Assembly: GCA_964057225.1 (NCBI GenBank)
Contig: OZ059900.1
Span: 7,202,501 to 7,266,500 of the forward strand
Source of the DNA: Auanema rhodensis
Taxonomy: Eukaryota > Nematoda > Chromadorea > Rhabditida > Rhabditidae
Reading direction: 5' to 3'
DNA length: 64,000 nt
Below the pieces are notes generated by a model. The model was not told the DNA's origin. It did not search any database and saw only the letters and a program-made list of their open reading frames with translations. Shown piece after piece: positions 33,301-47,204 of this stretch (positions are counted from its first letter, which is position 1; the number at the start of each line of letters is the position of its first letter). A program made the position numbers and the translations under genes.

Positions 33301-36300
33301 TATGTTCAATTTTAACCACTTTGGTCAAAAAGGACCGAAAATATCAAGAATTATTGGTTTTTTGGGGTTTGAAGGGCATTTTGGCAAAATCAGTCAAACT
33401 TTTGATCTTAAGCATATTTTTTTCTTCTAAAACGACTAAATGTATGAAATACTTTCATAAAATGTTCATATAGGTGTATTTTGCACGAATATCAAAACTG
33501 ATTGAAATATGGGCCTTTTTATGCTCAAAACGCCATATATTCAACGATTTTGGGTACAAAACATGTGAAAACTGTATGTTTTGATCAGACCCTTTGAGAT
33601 ATGGATTTGAATTTCAGGATTCATAAACTTTGACTATTTTCACATATATATGTTCAATTTTAACCACTTTGGTCAAAAAGGACCGAAAATATCAAGAATT
33701 ATTGGTTTTTTGGGGTTTGAAGGGCATTTTGGCAAAATCAGTCAAACTTTTGATCTTAAGCATATTGTTTTCTTCTAAAACGACTAAATGTATGAAATAC
33801 TGTCATAGAATGTTCATATATGTGTATTTTGCACGAATATCAAAACTGATTGAAATATGGGCCTTTTTATACTCAAAACGCCATATATTCAACGATTTTG
33901 GGTACAAAACATGTGAAAACTGTATGTTTTGATCAGACCCTTTGAGATATGGATTTGAATTTCAGGATTCATAAACTTTGACTATTTTCACATATATATG
34001 TTCAATTTTAACCACTTTGGTCAAAAAGGACCGAAAATATCAAGAATTATTGGTTTTTTGGGGGTTTGAAGAGCATTTTGGCAAAATCAGTCAAACTTTT
34101 GATCTTAAGCATATTTTTTTCTTCTAAAACAACTAAATGTATGAAATACTTTCATAGAATGTTCATATAGGTGTATTTTGCACGAATATCAAAACTGATT
34201 GAAATATGGGCCTTTTTATGCTCAAAACGCCATATATTCAACGATTTTGGGTACAAAACATGTGAAAACTGTATGTTTTGATCAGACCCTTTGAGATATG
34301 GATTTGGAATTCAGGATTCATAAACTTTGACTATTTTTACATATATATGTTCAATTTTAACCACTCTGGTCAAAAAGGACCGAAAATATCAAGAATTATT
34401 GGTTTTTTGGGGTTTGAAGGGCATTTTGTCAAAATCAGTCAAACTTTTGATCTTAAGCATATTTTTTTCTTCTAAAACAACTAAATGTATGAAATACTTT
34501 CATAGAATGTTCATATAGGTGTATTTTGCACGAATATCAAAACTGATTGAAATATGGGCCTTTTTATGCTCAAAACGCCATATATTCAACGATTTTGGGT
34601 ACAAAACATGTGAAAACTGTATGTTTTGATCAGACCCTTTGAGATATGGATTTGAATTTCAGGATTCATAAACTTTGACTATTTTCACATATATATGTTC
34701 AATTTTAACCACTTTGGTCAAAAACGACCGAAAATATCAAGAATTATTGGTTTTTTGGGGTTTGAAGAGCATTTTGGCAAAATCAGTCAAACTTTTGATC
34801 TTAAGCATATTTTTTTCTTCTAAAACAACTAAATGTATGAAATACTTTCATAGAATGTTCATATAGGTGTATTTTGCACGAATATCAAAACTGATTGAAA
34901 TATGGGCCTTTTTATGCTCAAAACGCCATATATTCAACGATTTTGGGTACAAAACATGTGAAAACTGTATGTTTTGATCAGACCCTTTGAGATATGAATT
35001 TGAATTTGAGGATTCATAAACTTTGACTATTTTCACATATATATGTTCAATTTCAACCACTTTGGTCAAAAAGGACCGAAAATATCAAGAATTATTGGTT
35101 TTTTGGGGTTTGAAGAGCATTTTGGCAAAATCAGTCAAACTTTTGATCTTAAGCATATTTTTTTCTTCTAAAACAACTAAATGTATGAAATACTTTCATA
35201 GAATGTTCATATAGGTGTATTTTGCACGAATATCAAAACTGATTGAAATATGGGCCTTTTTATGCTCAAAACGCCATATATTCAACGATTTTGGGTACAA
35301 AACATGTGAAAACTGTATGTTTTGATCAGACCCTTTGAGATATGGATTTGAATTTCAGGATTCATAAACTTTGACTATTTTCACATATATATGTTCAATT
35401 TTAACCACTTTGGTCAAAAAGGACCGAAAATATCAAGAATTATTGGTTTTTTGGGGTTTGAAGGGCATTTTGGCAAAATCAGTCAAACTTTTGATCTTAA
35501 GCATATTGTTTTCTTCTAAAACGACTAAATGTATGAAATACTGTCATAGAATGTTCATATAGGTGTATTTTGCACGAATATCAAAACTGATTGAAATATG
35601 GGCCTTTTTATGCTCAAAACGCCATATATTCAACGATTTTGGGTACAAAACATGTGAAAACTGTATGTTTTGATCAGACCCTTTGAGATATGGATTTGAA
35701 TTTCAGGATTCATAAACTTTGACTATTTTCACATATATATGTTCAATTTTAACCACTTTGGTCAAAAAGGACCGAAAATATCAAGAATTATTGGTTTTTT
35801 GGGGGTTTGAAGAGCATTTTGGCAAAATCAGTCAAACTTTTGATCTTAAGCATATTTTTTTCTTCTAAAACAACTAAATGTATGAAATACTTTCATAGAA
35901 TGTTCATATAGGTGTATTTTGCACGAATATCAAAACTGATTGAAATATGGGCCTTTTTATGCTCAAAACGCCATATATTCAACGATTTTGGGTACAAAAC
36001 ATGTGAAAACTGTATGTTTTGATCAGACCCTTTGAGATATGGATTTGAATTTGACGATTCATAAACTTTGACTATTTTCACATATATATGTTCAATTTTA
36101 ACCACTTTGGTCAAAAAGGACCGAAAATATCAAGAATTATTGGTTTTTTGGGGTTTGAAGGGCATTTTGGCAAAATCAGTCAAACTTTTGATCTTAAGCA
36201 TATTTTTTTCTTCTAAAACGACTAAATGTATGAAATACTTTCATAAAATGTTCATATAGGTGTATTTTGCACGAATATCAAAACTGATTGAAATATGGGC

Positions 36301-39300
36301 CTTTTTATGCTCAAAACGCCATATATTCAACGATTTTGGGTACAAAACATGTGAAAACTGTATGTTTTGATCAGACCCTTTGAGATATGGATTTGAATTT
36401 CAGGATTCATAAACTTTGACTATTTTCACATATATATGTTCAATTTTAACCACTTTGGTCAAAAAGGACCGAAAATATCAAGAATTATTGGTTTTTTGGG
36501 GTTTGAAGGGCATTTTGGCAAAATCAGTCAAACTTTTGATCTTAAGCATATTGTTTTCTTCTAAAACGACTAAATGTATGAAATACTGTCATAGAATGTT
36601 CATATATGTGTATTTTGCACGAATATCAAAACTGATTGAAATATGGGCCTTTTTATACTCAAAACGCCATATATTCAACGATTTTGGGTACAAAACATGT
36701 GAAAACTGTATGTTTTGATCAGACCCTTTGAGATATGGATTTGAATTTCAGGATTCATAAACTTTGACTATTTTCACATATATATGTTCAATTTTAACCA
36801 CTTTGGTCAAAAAGGACCGAAAATATCAAGAATTATTGGTTTTTTGGGGGTTTGAAGAGCATTTTGGCAAAATCAGTCAAACTTTTGATCTTAAGCATAT
36901 TTTTTTCTTCTAAAACAACTAAATGTATGAAATACTTTCATAGAATGTTCATATAGGTGTATTTTGCACGAATATCAAAACTGATTGAAATATGGGCCTT
37001 TTTATGCTCAAAACGCCATATATTCAACGATTTTGGGTACAAAACATGTGAAAACTGTATGTTTTGATCAGACCCTTTGAGATATGGATTTGAATTTGAG
37101 GATTCATAAACTTTGACTATTTTCACATATATATGTTCAATTTTAACCACTTTGGTCAAAAAGGACCGAAAATATCAAGAATTATTGGTTTTTTGGGGTT
37201 TGAAGGGCATTTTGGCAAAATCAGTCAAACTTTTGATCTTAAGCATATTTTTTTCTTCTAAAACGACTAAATGTATGAAATACTTTCATAAAATGTTCAT
37301 ATAGGTGTATTTTGCACGAATATCAAAACTGATTGAAATATGGGCCTTTTTATGCTCAAAACGCCATATATTCAACGATTTTGGGTACAAAACATGTGAA
37401 AACTGTATGTTTTGATCAGACCCTTTGAGATATGGATTTGAATTTCAGGATTCATAAACTTTGACTATTTTCACATATATATGTTCAATTTTAACCACTT
37501 TGGTCAAAAAGGACCGAAAATATCAAGAATTATTGGTTTTTTGGGGTTTGAAGGGCATTTTGGCAAAATCAGTCAAACTTTTGATCTTAAGCATATTGTT
37601 TTTTTCTAAAACGACTAAATGTATGAAATACTGTCATAGAATGTTCATATATGTGTATTTTGCACGAATATCAAAACTGATTGAAATATGGGCCTTTTTA
37701 TGCTCAAAACGCCATATATTCAACGATTTTGGGTACAAAACATGTGAAAACTGTATGTTTTGATCAGACCCTTTGAGATATGGATTTGAATTTCAGGATT
37801 CATAAACTTTGACTATTTTCACATATATATGTTCAATTTTAACCACTTTGGTCAAAAAGGACCGAAAATATCAAGAATTATTGGTTTTTTGGGGTTTGAA
37901 GAGCATTTTGGCAAAATCAGTCAAACTTTTGATCTTAAGCATATTTTTTTCTTCTAAAACAACTAAATGTATGAAATACTTTCATAGAATGTTCATATAG
38001 GTGTATTTTGCACGAATATCAAAACTGATTGAAATATGGGCCTTTTTATGCTCAAAACGCCATATATTCAACGATTTTGGGTACAAAACATGTGAAAACT
38101 GTATGTTTTGATCAGACCCTTTAAGATATGAATTTGAATTTGAGGATTCATAAACTTTGACTATTTTCACATATATATGTTCAATTTTAACCACTTTGGT
38201 CAAAAAGGACCGAAAATATCAAGAATTATTGGTTTTTTGGGGTTTGAAGAGCATTTTGGCAAAATCAGTCAAACTTTTGATCTTAAGCATATTTTTTTCT
38301 TCTAAAACAACTAAATGTATGAAATACTTTCATAGAATGTTCATATAGGTGTATTTTGCACGAATATCAAAACTGATTGAAATATGGGCCTTTTTATGCT
38401 CAAAACGCCATATATTCAACGATTTTGGGTACAAAACATGTGAAAACTGTATGTTTTGATCAGACCCTTTGAGATATGGATTTGAATTTCAGGATTCATA
38501 AACTTTGACTATTTTCACATATATATGTTCAATTTTAACCACTTTGGTCAAAAAGGACCGAAAATATCAAGAATTATTGGTTTTTTGGGGTTTGAAGAGC
38601 ATTTTGGCAAAATCAGTCAAACTTTTGATCTTAAGCATATTGTTTTCTTCTAAAACGACTAAATGTATGAAATACTGTCATAGAATGTTCATATATGTGT
38701 ATTTTGCACGAATATCAAAACTGATTGAAATATGGGCCTTTTTATGCTCAAAACGCCATATATTCAACGATTTTGGGTACAAAACATGTGAAAACTGTAT
38801 GTTTTGATCAGACCCTTTGAGATATGGATTTGAATTTCAGGATTCATAAACTTTGACTATTTTCACATATATATGTTCAATTTTAACCACTTTGGTCAAA
38901 AAGGACCGAAAATATCAAGAATTATTGGTTTTTTGGGGTTTGAAGAGCATTTTGGCAAAATCAGTCAAACTTTTGATCTTAAGCATATTTTTTTCTTCTA
39001 AAACAACTAAATGTATGAAATACTTTCATAGAATGTTCATATAGGTGTATTTTGCACGAATATCAAAACTGATTGAAATATGGGCCTTTTTATGCTCAAA
39101 ACGCCATATATTCAACGATTTTGGGTACAAAACATGTGAAAACTGTATGTTTTGATCAGACCCTTTGAGATATGAATTTGAATTTGAGGATTCATAAACT
39201 TTGACTATTTTCACATATATATGTTCAATTTTAACCACTTTGGTCAAAAAGGACCGAAAATATCAAGAATTATTGGTTTTTTGGGGTTTGAAGGGCATTT

Positions 39301-40592
39301 TGGCAAAATCAGTCAAACTTTTGATCTTAAGCATATTTTTTTCTTCTAAAACAACTAAATGTATGAAATACTTTCATAGAATGTTCATATAGGTGTATTT
39401 TGCACGAATATCAAAACTGATTGAAATATGGGTCTTTTTATGCTCAAAACGCCATATATTCAACGATTTTGGGTACAAAACATGTGAAAACTGTATGTTT
39501 TGATCAGACCCTTTGAGATATGGATTTGAAATTCAGGATTCATAAACTTTGACTATTTTTACATATATATGTCCAATTTTAACCACTTTGGTCAAAAAGG
39601 ACCGAAAATATCAAGAATTATTGGTTTTTTGGGGTTTGAAGGGCATTTTGGCAAAATCAGTCAAACTTTTGATCTTAAGCATATTTTTTTCTTCTAAAAC
39701 GACTAAATGTATGAAATACCGTCATAGAATGTTCATATAGGTGTATTTTGCACGAATATCAAAACTGATTGAAATATGGGCCTTTTTATGCTCAAAACGC
39801 CATATATTCAACGATTTTGGGTACAAAACATGTGAAAACTGTATGTTTTGATCAGACCCTTTGAGATATGAATTTGAATTTGAGGATTCATAAACTTTGA
39901 CTATTTTCACATATATATGTTCAATTTTTACCACTTTGGTCAAAAAGGACCGAAAATATCAAGAATTATTGGTTTTTTGGGGTTTGAAGGGCATTTTGGC
40001 AAAATCAGTCAAACTTTTGATCTTAAGCATATTTTTTTCTTCTAAAACAACTAAATGTATGAAATACTTTCATAGAATGTTCATATAGGTGTATTTTGCA
40101 CGAATATCAAAACTGATTGAAATATGGGTCTTTTTATGCTCAAAACGCCATATATTCAACGATTTTGGGTACAAAACATGTGAAAACTGTATGTTTTGAT
40201 CAGACCCTTTGAGATATGGATTTGAAATTCAGGATTCATAAACTTTGACTATTTTTACATATATATGTCCAATTTTAACCACTTTGGTCAAAAAGGACCG
40301 AAAATATCAAGAATTATTGGTTTTTTGGGGTTTGAAGGGCATTTTGGCAAAATCAGTCAAACTTTTGATCTTAAGCATATTTTTTTCTTCTAAAACGACT
40401 AAATGTATGAAATACCGTCATAGAATGTTCATATAGGTGTATTTTGCACGAATATCAAAACTGATTGAAATATGGGTCTTTTTATGCTCAAAACGCCATA
40501 TATTCAACGATTTTGGGTACAAAACATGTGAAAACTGTATGTTTTGATCAGACCCTTTGAGATATGGATGTGAAATTCAGGATTCATAAACT

Positions 40593-43500
40593 TTGACTAT
40601 TTTTACATATATATGTCCAATTTTAACCACTTTGGTCGAAAAGGACCGAAAATATCAAGAATTATTGGTTTTTTGGGGTTTGAAGGGCATTTTGGCAAAA
40701 TCAGTCAAACTTTTGATCTTAAGCATATTTTTTTTTTCTAAAACGACTAAATGTATGAAATACTGTCATAGCATGTTCATATAGGTGTATTTTGCACGAA
40801 TATCAAAACTGATTGAAATATGGGCCTTTTTATGCTCAAAACGCCATATATTCAACGATTTTGGGTACAAAACATGTGAAAACTGTATGTTTTGATCAGA
40901 CCCTTTGAGATATGGATTTGAAATTCAGGATTCATAAACTTTGACTATTTTCATATATATATGTTCAATTTTAACCACTTTGGTTAAAAAGGACCGAAAA
41001 TATCAAGAATTATTGGTTTTTTGGGGTTTGAAGAGCATTTTGGCAAATTCACTCAAACTTTTGATCTTAAGCATATTTTTTTCTTCTAAAACGACTAAAT
41101 GTATGAAATACTGTCATAAAATGTTCATATAGGTGTATTTTGCACGAATATCAAAACTGATTGAAATATGGGCCTTTTTATGCTCAAAACGCCATATATT
41201 CAACGATTTTGGGTACAAAACATGTGAAAACTGTATGTTTTGATCAGACCCTTTGAGATATGGATTTGAATTTCAGGATTCATAAACTTTGACTATTTTC
41301 ACATATATATGTTCAATTTTAACCACTTTGGTCAAAAAGGACCGAAAATATCAAGAATTATTGGTTTTTTGGGGTTTGAAGGGCATTTTGGCAAAATCAG
41401 TCAAACTTTTGATCTTAAGCATATTGTTTTCTTCTAAAACGACTAAATGTATGAAATACTGTCATAGAATGTTCATATATGTGTATTTTGCACGAATATC
41501 AAAACTGATTGAAATATGGGCCTTTTTATGCTCAAAACGCCATATATTCAACGATTTTGGGTACAAAACATGTGAAAACTGTATGTTTTGATCAGACCCT
41601 TTGAGATATGGATTTGAATTTCAGGATTCATAAACTTTGACTATTTCCACATATATATGTTCAATTTTAACCACTTTGGTCAAAAAGGACCGAAAATATC
41701 AAGAATTATTGGTTTTTTGGGGTTTGAAGAGCATTTTGGCAAAATCAGTCAAACTTTTGATCTTAAGCATATTTTTTTCTTCTAAAACAACTAAATGTAT
41801 GAAATACTTTCATAGAATGTTCATATAGGTGTATTTTGCACGAATATCAAAACTGATTGAAATATGGGCCTTTTTATGCTCAAAACGCCATATATTCAAC
41901 GATTTTGGGTACAAAACATGTGAAAACTGTATGTTTTGATCAGACCCTTTGAGATATGAATTTGAATTCGAGGATTCATAAACTTTGACTATTTTCACAT
42001 ATATATGTTCAATTTTAACCACTTTGGTCAAAAAGGACCGAAAATATCAAGAATTATTGGTTTTTTGGGGTTTGAAGGGCATTTTGGCAAAATCAGTCAA
42101 ACTTTTGATCTTAAACATATTTTTTTCTTCTAAAACAACTAAATGTATGAAATACTTTCATAGAATGTTCATATAGGTGTATTTTGCACGAATATCAAAA
42201 CTGATTGAAATATGGGCCTTTTTATGCTCAAAACGCCATATATTCAACGATTTTGGGTACAAAACATGTGAAAACTGTATGTTTTGATCAGACCCTTTGA
42301 GATATGGATTTGAATTTGAGGATTCATAAACTTTGACTATTTTCACATATATATGTTCAATTTTAACCACTTTGGTCAAAAAGGACCGAAAATATCAAGA
42401 ATTATTGGTTTTTTGGGGTTTGAAGGGCATTTTGGCAAAATCAGTCAAACTTTTGATCTTAAGCATATTTTTTTCTTCTAAAACGACTAAATGTATGAAA
42501 TACCGTCATAGAATGTTCATATAGGTGTATTTTGCACGAATATCAAAACTGATTGAAATATGGGTCTTTTTATGCTCAAAACGCCATATATTCAACGATT
42601 TTGGGTACAAAACATGTGAAAACTGTATGTTTTGATCAGACCCTTTGAGATATGGATGTGAAATTCAGGATTCATAAACTTTGACTATTTTTACATATAT
42701 ATGTCCAATTTTAACCACTTTGGTCGAAAAGGACCGAAAATATCAAGAATTATTGGTTTTTTGGGGTTTGAAGGGCATTTTGGCAAAATCAGTCAAACTT
42801 TTGATCTTAAGCATATTTTTTTTTTCTAAAACGACTAAATGTATGAAATACTGTCATAGCATGTTCATATAGGTGTATTTTGCACGAATATCAAAACTGA
42901 TTGAAATATGGGCCTTTTTATGCTCAAAACGCCATATATTCAACGATTTTGGGTACAAAACATGTGAAAACTGTATGTTTTGATCAGACCCTTTGAGATA
43001 TGGATTTGAAATTCAGGATTCATAAACTTTGACTATTTTCATATATATATGTTCAATTTTAACCACTTTGGTTAAAAAGGACCGAAAATATCAAGAATTA
43101 TTGGTTTTTTGGGGTTTGAAGAGCATTTTGGCAAATTCACTCAAACTTTTGATCTTAAGCATATTTTTTTCTTCTAAAACGACTAAATGTATGAAATACT
43201 GTCATAAAATGTTCATATAGGTGTATTTTGCACGAATATCAAAACTGATTGAAATATGGGCCTTTTTATGCTCAAAACGCCATATATTCAACGATTTTGG
43301 GTACAAAACATGTGAAAACTGTATGTTTTGATCAGACCCTTTGAGATATGGATTTGAATTTCAGGATTCATAAACTTTGACTATTTTCACATATATATGT
43401 TCAATTTTAACCACTTTGGTCAAAAAGGACCGAAAATATCAAGAATTATTGGTTTTTTGGGGTTTGAAGGGCATTTTGGCAAAATCAGTCAAACTTTTGA

Positions 43501-44768
43501 TCTTAAGCATATTGTTTTCTTCTAAAACGACTAAATGTATGAAATACTGTCATAGAATGTTCATATATGTGTATTTTGCACGAATATCAAAACTGATTGA
43601 AATATGGGCCTTTTTATGCTCAAAACGCCATATATTCAACGATTTTGGGTACAAAACATGTGAAAACTGTATGTTTTGATCAGACCCTTTGAGATATGGA
43701 TTTGAATTTCAGGATTCATAAACTTTGACTATTTCCACATATATATGTTCAATTTTAACCACTTTGGTCAAAAAGGACCGAAAATATCAAGAATTATTGG
43801 TTTTTTGGGGTTTGAAGAGCATTTTGGCAAAATCAGTCAAACTTTTGATCTTAAGCATATTTTTTTCTTCTAAAACAACTAAATGTATGAAATACTTTCA
43901 TAGAATGTTCATATAGGTGTATTTTGCACGAATATCAAAACTGATTGAAATATGGGCCTTTTTATGCTCAAAACGCCATATATTCAACGATTTTGGGTAC
44001 AAAACATGTGAAAACTGTATGTTTTGATCAGACCCTTTGAGATATGAATTTGAATTCGAGGATTCATAAACTTTGACTATTTTCACATATATATGTTCAA
44101 TTTTAACCACTTTGGTCAAAAAGGACCGAAAATATCAAGAATTATTGGTTTTTTGGGGTTTGAAGGGCATTTTGGCAAAATCAGTCAAACTTTTGATCTT
44201 AAACATATTTTTTTCTTCTAAAACAACTAAATGTATGAAATACTTTCATAGAATGTTCATATAGGTGTATTTTGCACGAATATCAAAACTGATTGAAATA
44301 TGGGCCTTTTTATGCTCAAAACGCCATATATTCAACGATTTTGGGTACAAAACATGTGAAAACTGTATGTTTTGATCAGACCCTTTGAGATATGGATTTG
44401 AATTTGAGGATTCATAAACTTTGACTATTTTCACATATATATGTTCAATTTTAACCACTTTGGTCAAAAAGGACCGAAAATATCAAGAATTATTGGTTTT
44501 TTGGGGTTTGAAGGGCATTTTGGCAAAATCAGTCAAACTTTTGATCTTAAGCATATTTTTTTCTTCTAAAACGACTAAATGTATGAAATACCGTCATAGA
44601 ATGTTCATATAGGTGTATTTTGCACGAATATCAAAACTGATTGAAATATGGGTCTTTTTATGCTCAAAACGCCATATATTCAACGATTTTGGGTACAAAA
44701 CATGTGAAAACTGTATGTTTTGATCAGACCCTTTGAGATATGGATTTGAAATTCAGGATTCATAAACT
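40593..44768 (+). repeat. Tandem duplication of a 2088-bp hexamer
   Basis: Monomers from 40593 and from 42681 match six in a row. Shared private changes are GGATGTGAAATTC just before each unit, CATAGCATG near 40770 and 42858, GGCAAATTCACTC near 41041 and 43129, CTATTTCCAC near 41641 and 43729, and GAATTCGAGG near 41965 and 44053. A partial third copy starts at 49989. Confidence 0.88.
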
Positions 44769-46508
44769 TTGACTATTTTTACATATATATGTCCAATTTT
44801 AACCACTTTGGTCAAAAAGGACCGAAAATATCAAGAATTATTGGTTTTTTGGGGTTTGAAGGGCATTTTGGCAAAATCAGTCAAACTTTTGATCTTAAGC
44901 ATATTTTTTTCTTCTAAAACAACTAAATGTATGAAATACTTTCATAGAATGTTCATATAGGTGTATTTTGCACGAATATCAAAACTGATTGAAATATGGG
45001 CCTTTTTATGCTCAAAACGCCATATATTCAACGATTTTGGGTACAAAACATGTGAAAACTGTATGTTTTGATCAGACCCTTTGAGATATGGATTTGAATT
45101 TCAGGATTCATAAACTTTGACTATTTTCACATATATATGTTCAATTTCAACCACTTTGGTCAAAAAGGACCGAAAATATCAAGAATTATTGGTTTTTTGG
45201 GGTTTGAAGAGCATTTTGGCAAAATCAGTCAAACTTTTGATCTTAAGCATATTTTTTTCTTCTAAAACAACTAAATGTATGAAATACTTTCATAGAATGT
45301 TCATATAGGTGTATTTTGCACGAATATCAAAACTGATTGAAATATGGGCCTTTTTATGCTCAAAACGCCATATATTCAACGATTTTGGGTACAAAACATG
45401 TGAAAACTGTATGTTTTGATCAGACCCTTTGAGATATGGATTTGAATTTGAGGATTCATAAACTTTGACTATTTTCACATATATATGTTCAATTTTAACC
45501 ACTTTGGTCAAAAAGGACCGAAAATATCAAGAATTATTGGTTTTTTGGGGTTTGAAGGGCATTTTGGCAAAATCAGTCAAACTTTTGATCTTAAGCATAT
45601 TTTTTTCTTCTAAAACGACTAAATGTATGAAATACCGTCATAGAATGTTCATATAGGTGTATTTTGCACGAATATCAAAACTGATTGAAATATGGGTCTT
45701 TTTATGCTCAAAACGCCATATATTCAACGATTTTGGGTACAAAACATGTGAAAACTGTATGTTTTGATCAGACCCTTTGAGATATGGATTTGAAATTCAG
45801 GATTCATAAACTTTGCCTATTTTTACATATATATGTCCAATTTTAACCACTTTGGTCAAAAAGGACCGAAAATATCAAGAATTATTGGTTTTTTGGGGTT
45901 TGAAGGGCATTTTGGCAAAATCAGTCAAACTTTTGATCTTAAGCATATTTTTTTCTTCTAAAACGACTAAATGTATGAAATACCGTCATAGAATGTTCAT
46001 ATAGGTGTATTTTGCACGAATATCAAAACTGATTGAAATATGGGCCTTTTTATGCTCAAAACGCCATATATTCAACGATTTTGGGTACAAAACATGTGAA
46101 AACTGTATGTTTTGATCAGACCCTTTGAGATATGGATTTGAAATTCAGGATTCATAAACTTTGACTATTTTTACATATATATGTCCAATTTTAACCACTT
46201 TGGTCGAAAAGGACCGAAAATATCAAGAATTATTGGTTTTTTGGGGTTTGAAGGGCATTTTGGCAAAATCAGTCAAACTTTTGATCTTAAGCATATTTTT
46301 TTCTTCTAAAACAACTAAATGTATGAAATACTTTCATAGAATGTTCATATAGGTGTATTTTGCACGAATATCAAAACTGATTGAAATATGGGCCTTTTTA
46401 TGCTCAAAACGCCATATATTCAACGATTTTGGGTACAAAACATGTGAAAACTGTATGTTTTGATCAGACCCTTTGAGATATGGAATTGAAATTCAGGATT
46501 CATAAACT

Positions 46509-47204
46509 TTGCTTATTTTCACATATATATGTTCAATTTCAACCACTTCGGTCAAAAAGGACCGAAAATATCAAGAATTATTGGTTTTTTGGGGTTTGAA
46601 GGGCATTTTGGCAAAATCAGTCAAACTTTTGATCTTAAGCATATTGTTTTCTTCTAAAACGACTAAATGTATGAAATACTGTCATAGAATGTTCATATAT
46701 GTGTATTTTGCACGAACATCAAAACTGATTGAAATATGGGCCTTTTTATGCTCAAAACGCCATATATTCAACGATTTTGGGTACAAAACATGTGAAAACT
46801 GTATGTTTTGATCAGACCCTTTGAGATATGGAATTGAAATTCAGGATTCATAAACTTTGCTTATTTTCACATATATATGTTCAATTTCAACCACTTCGGT
46901 CAAAAAGGACCGAAAATATCAAGAATTATTGGTTTTTTGGGGTTTGAAGGGCATTTTGGCAAAATCAGTCAAACTTTTGATCTTAAGCATATTGTTTTCT
47001 TCTAAAACGACTAAATGTATGAAATACTGTCATAGAATGTTCATATATGTGTATTTTGCACGAACATCAAAACTGATTGAAATATGGGCCTTTTTATGCT
47101 CAAAACGCCATATATTCAACGATTTTGGGTACAAAACATGTGAAAACTGTATGTTTTGATCAGACCCTTTGAGATATGGAATTGAAATTCAGGATTCATA
47201 AACT
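46509..47204 (+). repeat. Near-identical adjacent monomer pair
   Basis: Monomers at 46509 and 46857 share TTGCTTATTTTC, CAATTTCAACCACTTCGG and CACGAACATC, and look identical by eye. The same variant set reappears at 54419 and 55811, showing exchange between distant parts of the array. Confidence 0.8.
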
